A DNA stretch of 64,000 bases from Bacteroidia bacterium (GCA_022072225.1 JAJVIC010000009.1:465746-529745), one strand, 5' to 3'; positions 7,460-17,526 are shown, counted from the first letter of the stretch. Numbers and translations: made by a program. The notes: a model not told the origin generated them from the letters alone.

Positions 7460-8143
7460 ATGAAAAAATTAATAGTACTCTTAATTGTAAGCACAAGTAT
7501 CTTCACCTCCTGTGATTCACTGAAGCCGGGAGCAGGAAAAATCAGCGAAGGAAAAATAGCGTATAATATTGACTTCGAAGGTTCCGAAATGGGTATGTTG
7601 GAAAAGCAATTATTGCAAATGGCAAAACTTACTATCAGTTTTAAAGATGCCATGATGAAAACAGAATTTGATATGGGCATGATGGCAACTACAGTTGTTG
7701 TTGACGGAAACGCAAAATCAGGATTGATGCTGATAAGCGCAATGGGCAATAAAACCGCTGCAAAAATGAGTGCCGGTGATTTGCAAAAACAAGAACAGGC
7801 AAAAGGAAACTACACGGTTGAATACTCAGACGAAACCAAAGAAATTGCAGGCTACACCTGTAAAAAGGCAACACTTAAAATGGAAAACGGTGCCAACCTT
7901 ACTTTGTATTACAGCGAAGATATTCAGCCGGCAAAAATGAATACTGAATTTACTTACAGCGAAATAAAAGGCTTTCCACTCGAAATGCAGATAGATATGA
8001 ACGGAATGAAGTTCAATATGGTAGCATCAAAAGTTGACGGAACACCATTACCGGCCGATTATTTCAGCATGGCAATACCCGAAGGTTATACCGAAACAGA
8101 TATGGCAGGTTTTGGTGGTGCAATGGGAGGTGGTGCAAACTAA
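7460..8143 (+). CDS. Lipoprotein, DUF4412-like
   Basis: 227 aa. A type II signal peptide (MKKLIVLLIVSTSIFTSC) with Cys18 in a lipobox-like SIFTSC context is followed by a beta-rich domain rich in Met. Segments such as GKIAYNIDFEGSEMG, KAGDLQ-type linkers, EIAGYTCKKATLKM and PLPADYFSMAIPEGY resemble Bacteroidota DUF4412/GLPGLI-type periplasmic proteins, in which a conserved Cys and a terminal (I/V)PxGY motif are common. No enzymatic motif is seen. It starts 52 bp after the glycosyltransferase gene and is followed 15 bp later by a DinB-like gene, so it may lead a small operon. Function unknown. Confidence 0.7.
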   Translation: MKKLIVLLIVSTSIFTSCDSLKPGAGKISEGKIAYNIDFEGSEMGMLEKQLLQMAKLTISFKDAMMKTEFDMGMMATTVVVDGNAKSGLMLISAMGNKTAAKMSAGDLQKQEQAKGNYTVEYSDETKEIAGYTCKKATLKMENGANLTLYYSEDIQPAKMNTEFTYSEIKGFPLEMQIDMNGMKFNMVASKVDGTPLPADYFSMAIPEGYTETDMAGFGGAMGGGAN

Positions 8144-8158
8144 GTTTAATTAAAAGTA

Positions 8159-8689
8159 ATGAACAAAAAACTACAACACGAATTTGAAGCACTTGAAAAA
8201 AGCAGGCTTGCTCTTTTTGCCGAACTCGACAAACTCGATGCCTCCAAAATGAATACCAAGCCCGATGAAAATTCATGGTCAGTGATACAGGTTATGGACC
8301 ACCTTACACTGGCAGAACGCAACTCGGTGTTGTACATTAAAAAGAAAATGAGCGTAAGCGATAAGTTTAAAAAAGCAAACCTGAATACCGAATGGCGACT
8401 GTTTCTGTTAAAGGCGGCACTTAAACTGCCTCTCAAATGGAAAGCACCCAAAGTAGTAGCAGATGCCCGCAATGATAATAACTATGAACAGGCAAAAGCA
8501 GCATGGAATGAGGTAAGAAACAATCTCCGCGAATTATTGGAAACATTTCCTGAAGAGTATCTTGATTCCGAAATTTTCAAACACCCGCTTGCCGGAAAGT
8601 TTACCATAGTGCAGGCATTGGGTTTTATGCAAACGCACTTCAATCACCACCTTGGTCAGTTCCGGAGAATTAACAAAGCCGTTCAATAA
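8159..8689 (+). CDS. DinB/YfiT-like four-helix metalloprotein
   Basis: 176 aa and largely helical. It has the DinB-superfamily layout: WSVIQVMDHLTLAERN in helix 2 (candidate metal ligand His in DHL) and, near the C-terminus, HFNHHLGQFRRI with two further His ligands spaced as in the family's three-His Ni/Zn site. Members include thiol-dependent S-transferases (bacillithiol or mycothiol) and uncharacterised damage-inducible proteins; the substrate cannot be predicted. It lies 15 bp after the lipoprotein gene and 9 bp before the next secreted protein, so these three are probably cotranscribed. Cytoplasmic, with no signal peptide. Confidence 0.8.
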   Translation: MNKKLQHEFEALEKSRLALFAELDKLDASKMNTKPDENSWSVIQVMDHLTLAERNSVLYIKKKMSVSDKFKKANLNTEWRLFLLKAALKLPLKWKAPKVVADARNDNNYEQAKAAWNEVRNNLRELLETFPEEYLDSEIFKHPLAGKFTIVQALGFMQTHFNHHLGQFRRINKAVQ

Positions 8690-8698
8690 ACAACATAC

Positions 8699-9268
8699 TT
8701 GAATAAACTACTTACATCCTGTTTCTGTGTGCTTGGTATGTCGCTGCAAATATTTGCACAGAAAAGCGATGACCTTCCCGGAATAGTTAAATACTTTATG
8801 CTCGATGCAAATGATGTTGCAACTATTCAGTCATGGGATTATGCCTCAGCAAGTAATGCTCCTGTAAGCTGGAAGCAGGCACAGTTGCAATGGGATGAGG
8901 AAGGTTCAACCTATGTCAAACAGGGAACAGCATCAGTAACCGTAAACGGAACTCCCATAACGTTTACAGTAGTTTACAGCGGAACTAAAATTGTGGTTAA
9001 CCGTGTTCAGTTAAATCTTGCACATTCAGCCACAGTTCCTGTATTTGAAATTGAAAAACTGCTGAACGAAGGAGGAATTATAACAAGCTATATCAAATGC
9101 GATAATCTGATGCCGCAGAGTTTTGGCACGCTCGCATATTCCATTAACACTTCTGGGAAAAAAGAAGCATGGCTCGCCTATACCTGGCAGTGCCTGAAAG
9201 GTCAGTGTTCGGCTAATATCAATATCTATTACGAAAAGGAAAAAATAGAGAAGACGCCTTGTTACTGA
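8699..9268 (+). CDS. Secreted hypothetical protein
   Basis: 189 aa from a TTG start, 9 bp after the DinB-like gene. A signal peptide (MNKLLTSCFCVLGMSLQIFAQ) precedes a domain with no motif I recognise; it contains strands such as SVTVNGTPITFTVVYSGTKIVVNRVQL, two Cys in QCLKGQCSAN near the end and another in the last residues, which could form disulfides. No in-frame ATG lies before the signal peptide, so TTG is the likely start. Probably periplasmic, in the same operon as the two upstream genes and convergent with comB. Function unknown. Confidence 0.6.
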   Translation: MNKLLTSCFCVLGMSLQIFAQKSDDLPGIVKYFMLDANDVATIQSWDYASASNAPVSWKQAQLQWDEEGSTYVKQGTASVTVNGTPITFTVVYSGTKIVVNRVQLNLAHSATVPVFEIEKLLNEGGIITSYIKCDNLMPQSFGTLAYSINTSGKKEAWLAYTWQCLKGQCSANINIYYEKEKIEKTPCY

Positions 9269-9273
9269 AAATT

Positions 9274-9987
9274 TCAGCGTTCAGCCACTAATTTTCCACC
9301 ACGCAAAACAGGAATTACTTTACTCTGATTAGGTGTAAGGCAAAATTTTACATCTTCATCTAAATTCAGATGAGCAAGGCGTTTGCGATGTGAGCAAGTG
9401 GCAAGAAATTTCATCATGTTGCGTTTCACCGTGCGGTAAACCAAACTGCTTGCATTTGCCGAATCGCAATCCGATTTAAAATTTCCGCTCTCTAAAAGCA
9501 GCAATGTGAGCGCACCCGCAAACAATGAATCTTCCATATTGAAACGGTTTTTCCACCCGGCACAAAGTATTACCACATCACGGTTTTGTTTTACTAACCA
9601 TGCTGCCAGTGCATCAAGATTTATGAACGAACCAACAACAACGGAGTAAGCATGTTTTGCAGCTTCAATTGCTTGCGTTCCGTTGGTGGTGGTAAGTGCA
9701 ATTTCTTTTCCTTTCAGTTTTTCATCCATGTAACTGAATGGTGAATTTCCGAAATCAAACCCTTCCTGAACTATTCCGTTTCGTTCACCTCCGGCATAGT
9801 AACCTCTTTTTTTATATTCCAATGCTTCTTCCAGTTTTGCAACAGGAATAATTGCACCTACACCATATTCAAATGCAGTGCAGATAGCAGAAGTAGCACG
9901 GAAAATATCTACCACTACCACTATGCTGCTGTCGTCAGCAAAAAGGTGATATAATTCGGGAGAAAAACAGACCTGGACTTTATTCAT
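9274..9987 (-). CDS. comB: 2-phosphosulfolactate phosphatase family protein (ComB)
   Basis: 237 aa from the ATG at 9987; an ATG nine bases upstream (9996) is also possible, but MNKVQVCFSPEL aligns better with the family start. Diagnostic ComB segments are present: VVVDIFRATSAICTA, GGERNG, GFDFGNSP, ALTTTNGTQAI and CAGWKNRFNMEDSLFAGAL. In methanogens ComB hydrolyses 2-phosphosulfolactate to sulfolactate in coenzyme M synthesis. Bacteria that lack coenzyme M still carry it, and its role there is unsettled. It lies downstream of gcvT across a palindromic repeat that touches both genes, and converges with the secreted protein gene at 8699. Confidence 0.9.
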   Translation of the reverse strand: MNKVQVCFSPELYHLFADDSSIVVVVDIFRATSAICTAFEYGVGAIIPVAKLEEALEYKKRGYYAGGERNGIVQEGFDFGNSPFSYMDEKLKGKEIALTTTNGTQAIEAAKHAYSVVVGSFINLDALAAWLVKQNRDVVILCAGWKNRFNMEDSLFAGALTLLLLESGNFKSDCDSANASSLVYRTVKRNMMKFLATCSHRKRLAHLNLDEDVKFCLTPNQSKVIPVLRGGKLVAER

Positions 9988-9997
9988 AAGCCTCATT

Positions 9998-10029
9998 CAG
10001 GCTCTCTCTGCATGAAGAGAGGGTGCCTG
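9998..10029. repeat. Palindromic repeat between gcvT and comB
   Basis: An imperfect hairpin: CAGGC and CTCTCT on the left pair with AGAGAG and GCCTG on the right around GCATGA. It exactly fills the space from just after the gcvT stop to just before the upstream comB ATG, and looks like a dispersed intergenic element. It may attenuate transcription from gcvT into comB. Confidence 0.5.
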
Positions 10030-11112
10030 TTATTTTTTGTAAAATGGAATTTTAACAACCTGTGCTTTCAGAGGTTTGTCGCGTACTATTATAAAAATTT
10101 CGCTTCCAACTTTTGAAAATTCTGATTTCACATAGCCCATGCCAATAGCTTTTTTAAGCGATGGTGATTGTGTTCCCGAAGTAACTTTACCAATAATGTT
10201 GCCTGCAGTGTCTGCTATCTGATAGTCGTGACGGGGAATTCCACGGTCAATTAATTCAAACCCTATTAATTTTTTTGCAACCCCTTCTTGCTTTTGTTTC
10301 AGCAATGCAGCACTGTTGGTAAATTCTTTTTCAAATTTAGTAATCCAGCCAAGTCCGGCTTCAATGGGCGAAGTGGTATCGTCAATATCATTTCCATACA
10401 GACAAAAACCCATTTCCAAACGCAGCGTATCGCGTGCAGCCAAACCTATTGGCTTGATGCCGAATTCTGCTCCGGCTTCAAAAATGTCATTCCACATTTT
10501 TTCGGCATATTGGTTTTCAAAATACACTTCAAAACCTCCGGCACCGGTATAACCTGTTGCCGAAACCAGAACATTATCTACGCCATTGAATTTTCCTTTT
10601 TTGAAACTGTAATATTCCATTCCGGCTAAATCCATGTCAGTCAGCTTTTGCAGTGCTGCAGCAGCTTTAGGACCTTGCACGGCAAGCAATGAAGTTTTAT
10701 CAGAAATGTTGTGCAGCTCTACTCCTTTGCTATTGAACGAAGAAATCCATTCCCAGTCTTTGTCAATGTTCGAGGCATTAACTACAAGCATGTATGTTTT
10801 TTCGTCAATGCGGTAAACGAGCAAATCATCAACGATTCCGTCTGTTTTGTTGGGCAAGCAGGAGTATTGTACTTTGCCGTCAAACAGTTTTGAAGCATCG
10901 TTGGAAGTAACACGCTGAATTAAATCCAAAGCGTTTTCACCTTTCAGAATAAATTCGCCCATGTGCGAAACATCAAAAACACCAACGCCATTGCGCACGG
11001 TTTCGTGTTCGGCAATTACTCCTTCGTATTGCACAGGCATGTTAAATCCTGCAAAAGGAACCATTTTGGCTCCGAGACTGATGTGTTTTTCGGTTAGGGC
11101 TGTGTTTTTCAT
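10030..11112 (-). CDS. gcvT: Glycine cleavage system T protein (aminomethyltransferase)
   Basis: 360 aa, the usual GcvT length. The N-terminus [29 protein letters not shown] and the [10 protein letters not shown] motif are diagnostic; the folate-binding region with the conserved acidic residue follows, with [11 protein letters not shown] and [16 protein letters not shown] later and a C-terminal beta barrel with [13 protein letters not shown]. It transfers the aminomethyl carbon from the H-protein lipoyl arm to tetrahydrofolate, making 5,10-methylene-THF and ammonia. No gcvH or gcvP is in the window, so the system is dispersed, as is common in Bacteroidota. A 17-bp-stem dispersed hairpin lies just upstream. 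Confidence 0.97.
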   Translation of the reverse strand: MKNTALTEKHISLGAKMVPFAGFNMPVQYEGVIAEHETVRNGVGVFDVSHMGEFILKGENALDLIQRVTSNDASKLFDGKVQYSCLPNKTDGIVDDLLVYRIDEKTYMLVVNASNIDKDWEWISSFNSKGVELHNISDKTSLLAVQGPKAAAALQKLTDMDLAGMEYYSFKKGKFNGVDNVLVSATGYTGAGGFEVYFENQYAEKMWNDIFEAGAEFGIKPIGLAARDTLRLEMGFCLYGNDIDDTTSPIEAGLGWITKFEKEFTNSAALLKQKQEGVAKKLIGFELIDRGIPRHDYQIADTAGNIIGKVTSGTQSPSLKKAIGMGYVKSEFSKVGSEIFIIVRDKPLKAQVVKIPFYKK

Positions 11113-11125
11113 TGTTTAGTTTTTT

Positions 11126-11185
11126 ACCGCAGAGGCGCAAAGACGGAGAGGATTTCTTTGCTCTGCGCCTTTGCGCCTCTGCGGT
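11126..11185. repeat. Dispersed hairpin repeat (CGCAGAGGCGCAAAG family)
   Basis: Perfect 17-bp arms at 11126-11142 and 11169-11185 (ACCGCAGAGGCGCAAAG and its complement) separated by 26 bp. It lies between the GT4 gene's stop and the gcvT start on the minus strand. This type of palindrome is typical of intergenic repeats in Bacteroidota. Confidence 0.75.
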
Positions 11186-11193
11186 TGAATTTA

Positions 11194-12258
11194 TTAAGCG
11201 AACAAAAGTAGAAAATTATCGGTGTTGGATTTTACGGAGTAATTGTTGATGATTTTTTCTCTGGTTCTTGCGCTTAGTTTATTCAATTTATCTTTATCGG
11301 AAAGTAAAAGCGAGAGGTGCTGCTTCCAGTCCTCATTGGTGCCGCAGATAAATCCGTTGATGCCATGGTCAACAATTTTGGTGTTTACACCAACAGGCGA
11401 AACCAATGCCGGAATACCTAGCGACATATATTGCAATGCTTTGAATCCGCATTTTCCGTTACTCCATTTATCATTGCGCAGCGGCATAATACCAACATCA
11501 AAACGCAGCAGGTCTTCAATCTCTGTTTCTTTTTTCCATTGAACAAAATTCAGCGACTTTAATTCAAACTCGGGTTTGCGGTCAGATATAACACAGAGTT
11601 TGAACGCAAACTCTTTTTCCAGTTGTTTAAAAACCGGAATTAAGTCATCAAGGTATTGAACGGTTGAATGAGAGCCTGTCCAGCCGATTACAAGTTTGTT
11701 GTTTGTTGTTTGTTTTGTTTTGTTGTGATAATTTTCCGTGTCAATGGTTGTAGGATTGTAAACCACACTCTTGTTAAACTGGCTTGCAAAATTGCAGAGG
11801 TATTCGTTTCCGCACGAAACTTTGTAAGCCCACTTGCAAATGCTTTTGGTATTGCCGTAAAATTTCAGAATAGAAAAAAACTTATTACTCTCCGATGTAT
11901 TCGCGAGCCAGATAGCATCATCAAAATCAAATATGATTTTCTTACGGAATACTTTTGCTATTAACCATTCCAGCAGAGGCGGGCCAACAGGTGCAGCTTC
12001 GCGGTGGATAAAAACATAGTCATATTTTCTGAGCGTAAACAGTAAGAGATAGCGTTTCAAAAAACCTTTAAGCACTGCAAAAATCTTGTGCCCGAAATTT
12101 CCTTTTGCATAAAGTACATCCCACACTTTGTCATCTAAAAAAGGAATGGCTGAATAAGAAATGTTATTCTTTTCCAATGTACTGAAATATTGCTCGAAGC
12201 GGAAACGCTGACTGGGAGCAACACCAAGAGGGTAGGGGATAAGAAAAAGAATATTCAT
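11194..12258 (-). CDS. GT4-family glycosyltransferase
   Basis: 354 aa from ATG 12258 (a TTG three codons upstream is possible). It has the GT-B fold: the N-terminal MNILFLIPYPLGVAPSQRFRFEQY is typical of this GT4 subgroup, and DYVFIHREAAPVGPP and KIIFDFDDAIWL close the acceptor-binding half. The donor half begins at VIGWTGSHSTVQYLDDL and carries the GIMPLRNDKWSNGKCGFKALQYMSLGIPALVSPVGVN region that holds the nucleotide-sugar-binding E/K positions. It would add a sugar to an exopolysaccharide, lipopolysaccharide or glycoprotein precursor in the cytoplasm. It lies 38 bp after the giant adhesin gene in the same direction. Confidence 0.88.
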   Translation of the reverse strand: MNILFLIPYPLGVAPSQRFRFEQYFSTLEKNNISYSAIPFLDDKVWDVLYAKGNFGHKIFAVLKGFLKRYLLLFTLRKYDYVFIHREAAPVGPPLLEWLIAKVFRKKIIFDFDDAIWLANTSESNKFFSILKFYGNTKSICKWAYKVSCGNEYLCNFASQFNKSVVYNPTTIDTENYHNKTKQTTNNKLVIGWTGSHSTVQYLDDLIPVFKQLEKEFAFKLCVISDRKPEFELKSLNFVQWKKETEIEDLLRFDVGIMPLRNDKWSNGKCGFKALQYMSLGIPALVSPVGVNTKIVDHGINGFICGTNEDWKQHLSLLLSDKDKLNKLSARTREKIINNYSVKSNTDNFLLLFA

Positions 12259-12296
12259 CAAGGACAAAAATAAATAAATGTTGCCCCGTTCATAAA

Positions 12297-15200
12297 TCAG
12301 CGAAGCACCGTAACGTGCCCTTTGTAGGTATGAATTCGGTCGCTGTGAATGTTTTTTAAATGAACAGTGTAAACATAAACACCGGGTTCAACAGCTTTGC
12401 CGTTGTTGTTGTAATCGCCATACCACGCTCCGTTTACATCAAATGTTGAAAATATCTGTTCGCCCCAGCGCGTGAAAATGCGGAACTCAAAACCATCAGG
12501 TATTATTCCTTCTCCATAAACATGAAACCCATCATTCAAACCGTTTTCATCAGGAGTAAATGCATTGGGAATGTAAATCATAAAGTCGGGCGTAATGCGC
12601 ACAATATTTTGAGTACTGTCTAGACATCCATCTTGCGATGTTACTGTAAGCCAAATGGTATAAGTCCCGGTGTCAGTATAAAAGTGTGCCGGATTTTCGA
12701 GTACAGAAGTTGAATCATCACCAAAATCCCAATGCCATGAATATTCTCCATTTGAAATATTGTTGAAATCAATCCAGGCTTCCAACACGTTTACTATTGT
12801 CGGGTTGAGCGAAAAAGCTGCATCGGGCTTATGGTATACTTCTATCATATTCGTAATTGTGAGTGAGTCAACGCAGCCCTCAGCTGTAGTTGCAATCAAC
12901 TGCACATCATAGAAGCCTCCCTGATAATAAGTATTTACAGGGTATGAAGAAGTTGATTCATGTGCATCACCAAAATTCCATAAATAGCTAACAGGCGCAG
13001 GCTCTGTATGGTCAGTAAAACGAACCGACAGAGGTTCACAACCTGAAAGTGTGTCTGCGCTGAAATCAACAACAGGCAATGGATAAAGCGTTACTAAAAT
13101 TGAGTCGGTGAAGGAAGGTGTTCCGCAGTTATCATTAACGGTAAATACATAATATCCGGTGGCTGTTGGCGTTGCCGTATAAGGTGATGTATAATTTCCG
13201 GGAACAGAATTTATGGTCCATGAATAAGTGCCGTCACCACCCGATCCAACGCAGTTTAGTTCAGTGCTTGCACCGGGACAAACGCCTGTAGGACCGTTGT
13301 AGCTCAGAGTCATTGAAAGCGGTGGATTAACCGGAACGCTCACGGCATCGGCAAGCAAGGAACATCCGTTATCATCAGTAAGAGTTAGGATGTAGGTTGT
13401 TGGAACTACCGGTGAAACCGTAGGATTCTGGTCTGTTGCCGTAAGCGAAACATCGGCAGGTGAAGCTGCCCAGTTGAAAGTGTAAGGAGCAGTACCGCCT
13501 ACGGGTGTTGCACTTATTTGTGTGCTTTGCCCGATACAAATAACACTCGATCCACTCACTGAAACGTTAAGAACAGGCGGTTCTGAAATGGTGATGCTTT
13601 CCATCTCGGTGCAACCCATTATATCAGTTACTGTAACATTGTGTATGCCTGCGCTGAAGTTGCTAACGCTTGCCGTTGTTTGTCCGGTTTCCCATAAATA
13701 AGAGTAAGGGGCTGATCCTCCGCCTGCATTTACGGTTGCGCTTCCGTCATTTCCACCGTTGCAAAGTACATCGCTGAAAGTTGCAATGGTTGCAGTAACT
13801 GCAGGAGGTTCGGTTAGCGTTGTATTTTCTGTAACCGTACATCCGTTATAGTCAGTAACTGTAACCGAGTAATTTCCTGCCGGCAGACCATACAGGTCTT
13901 CATCTGATTCTCCATTGCTCCATGTAAACGAATAGGGAGCAGTACCGTCAGTAACGGTTAAATCAATAGCACCATCGCTGGCTCCGTTGCAGGTAATATT
14001 ATATCCGCCCATGGTAAGCGAACCAATGAATACGCTTGCTGTAAGTGGATCAGGTTCTACAAGTGTTGCTGATAAATTTACTGTACATCCGTTGGCATCG
14101 GTTACAGTAACGGAGTAATTACCTGCTGTAAGGTTGCTGATATTGGCTGTATTCTGTCCACTGCTCCAGGCATAGTTGTAAGGAGTTGTTCCTCCGGCTA
14201 CAACAGTGTTAATTGAACCGTCAGAAAAACCATTGCACGAAATATTTACGTTTCCGTTGTACTCAAAAACATCGGGTGTTGCTGTTAAAACAGGCGGCTC
14301 GGTAAGTGTTGCCGAGGAAGCAGTGGTGCAGCCGTTTACATCTGTTGCCACCACTGAATATGTTCCTGCCGGCAGATTACTGATGTCTTCTGTTGTGGCT
14401 CCGTTGCTCCAGAGGTAAGTAGTATTTCCTGATGCATTTAAAACCGTTAAATCAATGCCTCCGTCATTCGCTCCATTACAAGTGATGTTGAATCCACCGG
14501 CAAAAGATAAGGCAATAACTGACGAACTTATACCTGACGGCTCAGTCAATATTATGGTTGCTGATGTTGCGCATCCGTTAACATCGGTAATCATGAAGGT
14601 ATTGTTGCCGGCACTTGCGTTGGTAATGTTTTGGGTGGTCTCGCCATTACTCCATAAATAGGTAAAGGGGCCAACTCCATTGGAAATTGTTGCATTGATT
14701 ACTCCATCATTTCCGCCTGTACAACTGATATTGAAACCGCCCGGATTTAATACGCTGTTTAAGCTTGCTGATAGTGCAGGCGGTTCAGTAAGCGTAACAG
14801 AATTCAGAGCAGTGCAGTTGTTGGCATCGGTAATGGTTACGGTATAATTTCCGGCAGGTGCATTACTTAAATCTTCAGTTGTTTGCCCGTTGCTCCATGC
14901 AAACAGATAAGGAGGTGTGCCGCCCGAAACCGTTAAATCTGCGCTCCCGTCAGTAAATGTATTGCACGAAATGTTTGCACCGCCCGGATACACGAAAGGA
15001 CTAACCGATGATGCGATTGCAGTTGGTTCTGTAAGTGTGGCACTTGCGGTTCCGGAGCAGCCAACATTGTCGGTAATGGTAACGCTTATGGTTCCGTCAG
15101 GCAGGTTGGTTGCAGGGTTGGTAGTTTGCCCGTTGCTCCAGAGAAAACTGTAAGGAGCTGAACCCGAATTAACGACAGCTTGCGCTGTTCCATCGCTGCT

Positions 15201-17441
15201 GCCATTGCATAGCGGGTCTGTTGCATTTACGGTAGCTGTTACTGCTGATGTGACAATAATGGTAAAGGCATGTGTTCCTATACATCCGTTTGCATCAGTA
15301 CCTGTGATGTTGTAAAAACTTGTAGAAGTTGGATTAGCAGAAACCGATGTTCCGGTAGTTGCTGATAATCCTGTTGCAGGAGTCCATACATAAGTAGTTG
15401 CTCCCCCGGCAGTAAGTGTTATGGAACTGCCGTTGCAAAGAGTAGGAATAGCAGGGTTTACAGAAATGACAGGTAAAGGGTTAACCGTAACGGTTGTTGT
15501 TGCTGTGTTTATGCAGCCTGCCCCGCTTGTTCCGGTTACCGTGTAGGTAGTGGTTGTTGCAGGATTTGCCGTAACGCTTGCACCGGTGGTTGCCGACAAA
15601 TCCGTTGCGGGCGACCAAGTGTAGGTATTTGCTCCGCTTGCATTTAGTGTGGTGGCGTTACCATCGCATATAGCAGTAGCAACAGGGTTAACCGCAACAT
15701 TTGGCAACGGATTAACGGTAACAGTAATGGTTGCAGTTCCTACACAACCGTTAGCATCTGTTCCAGTAACAGTGTAAGTTGTAGTAGTGGCAGGGCTTGC
15801 TGTAACACTTGCACCTGTAGTTGCCGATAAGCCCGTTGCCGGTGACCAGGTGTAGGTATTTGCCCCCAGAGCAGTAAGCACAGCACTGTTGCCGTTGCAT
15901 ATTGCCGTTGCGGGAGGAAAAACAGATACTACCGGCAGTGCATTAACCGTTACCGTAGAAGTAGAAGCATTTACGCAGCCGTTTGCACCTGTTCCGGTAA
16001 CGGTGTAGGTTGTTGTTGCAGCCGGTGTTGCCGAAACATTGGCTCCGGTTGTAGCTGAAAGCCCGGTTGCGGGCGACCATGCATACGTATTGGCACCGCT
16101 TGCTGCCAAAGGGGTGGAACCGCCTATGCATATTGCAGTGGCGGCAGGATTAATAGCAACAGCGGGCAGTGGATTTACCGTTACGGTAAAAAATCGTGAG
16201 CCGTTGCAGCCTGCAACACTGGTTCCGGTAACGGTATATGATTGTGTTGCCGCTGGTGATGCTGTTACCGTTGTTCCGGTAGTGGCTGAAAGCCCTGTAG
16301 CGGGTGACCATGAGTAAGTATTGGCTCCATTGGCTGTAATGGCAATGCTTTGCCCCGCACAAATTGTTGGCGGTGCAGGGCTAATGGTTACGTTGGGTAT
16401 GGGATTAACCGTAACGGTAACCGTAGCGGGGTCGGTGCATCCGTTTGCGGTTCCTGTAACAGTGTAAGTGGTAGTGGTGGTAGGGTTGGCTGTAACGGTT
16501 GCTCCGTTGGTAGTATTTAATCCCGTTGCAGGACTCCAGGTGTAGGTTGTAGCACCCGATGCGGTAAGTGTTGTGCTTTGTCCGCTGCAGATAGCCGGTG
16601 CGGCAGGTGTAACGCTTACAGTTGGAATTGGATTAACCGTTACGGTGGTTGTGGCAGTACAGGTGGTGCAGCCTCCGCTGCCTGTTACGGTGTAGGTTGT
16701 GGTTGATGCGGGTGTGGCAATTACGGTTGCACCTGTTGTAGTATTTAATCCTGTTGCGGGGCTCCAGGTATAGTTGGTTGCGCCAACAGCAGTAAGTGTT
16801 ACCGAATTTCCTGCACACACACTGGAATTGGATGTTACATATACCGTTCCCGGATTGTTGCTTACCGTTGCCGTTGACAGAGTAAAGGGTGTTCCGTTGC
16901 AGGCGGTGCTTCCCCAGGAGCCTGTTTCGCCATCGCTTAATGCTTCAACGGTTACTGCTAAACTGGCGCCAGGTGTATTGCCTGCTGTAAGGGTGAAACA
17001 AAATGTCCAGGTGCAGGCAGCAACATTGTTATCACCGAAATCGTTTCCGGGATTGCCATCCATATTCAGATCAAAGAAATAGCCCGGCCCCCAGGTAGCA
17101 CCTGAGAATTGTCCGGTAACTGAATTTGCCCAAAGCCATTGACCGCCACCGCCACCGCAGTTGGCCGGGGGCGAAACGGGTGTAAGACTTCCTGCAGCCC
17201 AACCGGGGCCTATTGTTAAATCAAAACCGTCAATCCAGTTGGCGCCTACCTGATTGTAGCCTACCATGGTATAGCAAAAGGTAACAACAGTGCCGGGGTT
17301 GTAAGTGTTTCCCGGAAGCGGGGCAGGGTTTGCTGTCATAGACTGCGTGCCGCTGCATTGTGCCATCAGTTCACCTGAAAACAATACCGCAAGTAACAGT
17401 AAGCGTATTGTTTTTGAAAATATGTAATAAAGTGGGTTCAA
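12297..17441 (-). CDS. Giant SprB-repeat adhesin with T9SS type B C-terminal domain
   Basis: 1714 aa. A signal peptide (about 1-27, ending LMAQC) is followed by an N-terminal domain to about 195 with a Gly-rich patch and two DxNxDGxP-like acidic loops. Then come seven about 76-aa Ig-like repeats containing WSPATGL (about 196-745), seven about 80-aa SprB repeats built around CNGxxDG, LWSNGxTTxxIxNLxAG and TVTDxNGC (about 745-1320), two further Ig-like units and two PKD domains with WNFGD and WDFGD. The end is the gliding-motility-associated (CHU/type B) domain, with IPNAFTPDENGLNDGF and RWGEQIF. It should be exported by Sec, moved across the outer membrane by T9SS and displayed on the surface. 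The start is TTG directly after an in-frame TAG; no ATG precedes the signal peptide core. Confidence 0.92.
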   Translation of the reverse strand: MNPLYYIFSKTIRLLLLAVLFSGELMAQCSGTQSMTANPAPLPGNTYNPGTVVTFCYTMVGYNQVGANWIDGFDLTIGPGWAAGSLTPVSPPANCGGGGGQWLWANSVTGQFSGATWGPGYFFDLNMDGNPGNDFGDNNVAACTWTFCFTLTAGNTPGASLAVTVEALSDGETGSWGSTACNGTPFTLSTATVSNNPGTVYVTSNSSVCAGNSVTLTAVGATNYTWSPATGLNTTTGATVIATPASTTTYTVTGSGGCTTCTATTTVTVNPIPTVSVTPAAPAICSGQSTTLTASGATTYTWSPATGLNTTNGATVTANPTTTTTYTVTGTANGCTDPATVTVTVNPIPNVTISPAPPTICAGQSIAITANGANTYSWSPATGLSATTGTTVTASPAATQSYTVTGTSVAGCNGSRFFTVTVNPLPAVAINPAATAICIGGSTPLAASGANTYAWSPATGLSATTGANVSATPAATTTYTVTGTGANGCVNASTSTVTVNALPVVSVFPPATAICNGNSAVLTALGANTYTWSPATGLSATTGASVTASPATTTTYTVTGTDANGCVGTATITVTVNPLPNVAVNPVATAICDGNATTLNASGANTYTWSPATDLSATTGASVTANPATTTTYTVTGTSGAGCINTATTTVTVNPLPVISVNPAIPTLCNGSSITLTAGGATTYVWTPATGLSATTGTSVSANPTSTSFYNITGTDANGCIGTHAFTIIVTSAVTATVNATDPLCNGSSDGTAQAVVNSGSAPYSFLWSNGQTTNPATNLPDGTISVTITDNVGCSGTASATLTEPTAIASSVSPFVYPGGANISCNTFTDGSADLTVSGGTPPYLFAWSNGQTTEDLSNAPAGNYTVTITDANNCTALNSVTLTEPPALSASLNSVLNPGGFNISCTGGNDGVINATISNGVGPFTYLWSNGETTQNITNASAGNNTFMITDVNGCATSATIILTEPSGISSSVIALSFAGGFNITCNGANDGGIDLTVLNASGNTTYLWSNGATTEDISNLPAGTYSVVATDVNGCTTASSATLTEPPVLTATPDVFEYNGNVNISCNGFSDGSINTVVAGGTTPYNYAWSSGQNTANISNLTAGNYSVTVTDANGCTVNLSATLVEPDPLTASVFIGSLTMGGYNITCNGASDGAIDLTVTDGTAPYSFTWSNGESDEDLYGLPAGNYSVTVTDYNGCTVTENTTLTEPPAVTATIATFSDVLCNGGNDGSATVNAGGGSAPYSYLWETGQTTASVSNFSAGIHNVTVTDIMGCTEMESITISEPPVLNVSVSGSSVICIGQSTQISATPVGGTAPYTFNWAASPADVSLTATDQNPTVSPVVPTTYILTLTDDNGCSLLADAVSVPVNPPLSMTLSYNGPTGVCPGASTELNCVGSGGDGTYSWTINSVPGNYTSPYTATPTATGYYVFTVNDNCGTPSFTDSILVTLYPLPVVDFSADTLSGCEPLSVRFTDHTEPAPVSYLWNFGDAHESTSSYPVNTYYQGGFYDVQLIATTAEGCVDSLTITNMIEVYHKPDAAFSLNPTIVNVLEAWIDFNNISNGEYSWHWDFGDDSTSVLENPAHFYTDTGTYTIWLTVTSQDGCLDSTQNIVRITPDFMIYIPNAFTPDENGLNDGFHVYGEGIIPDGFEFRIFTRWGEQIFSTFDVNGAWYGDYNNNGKAVEPGVYVYTVHLKNIHSDRIHTYKGHVTVLR

Positions 17442-17526
17442 CTAATGACATTAACTACTGCAAAGTTCGGGAATTTTAACATTTATTTAACAGAAAATTT
17501 GCCCAATGGCACAAATGGCTGATAAA

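Noticed and set aside
15943-16818. Several 60-100-aa frames on both strands within the adhesin gene
   Set aside because: All are shadows of the repeats in the SprB-like gene.
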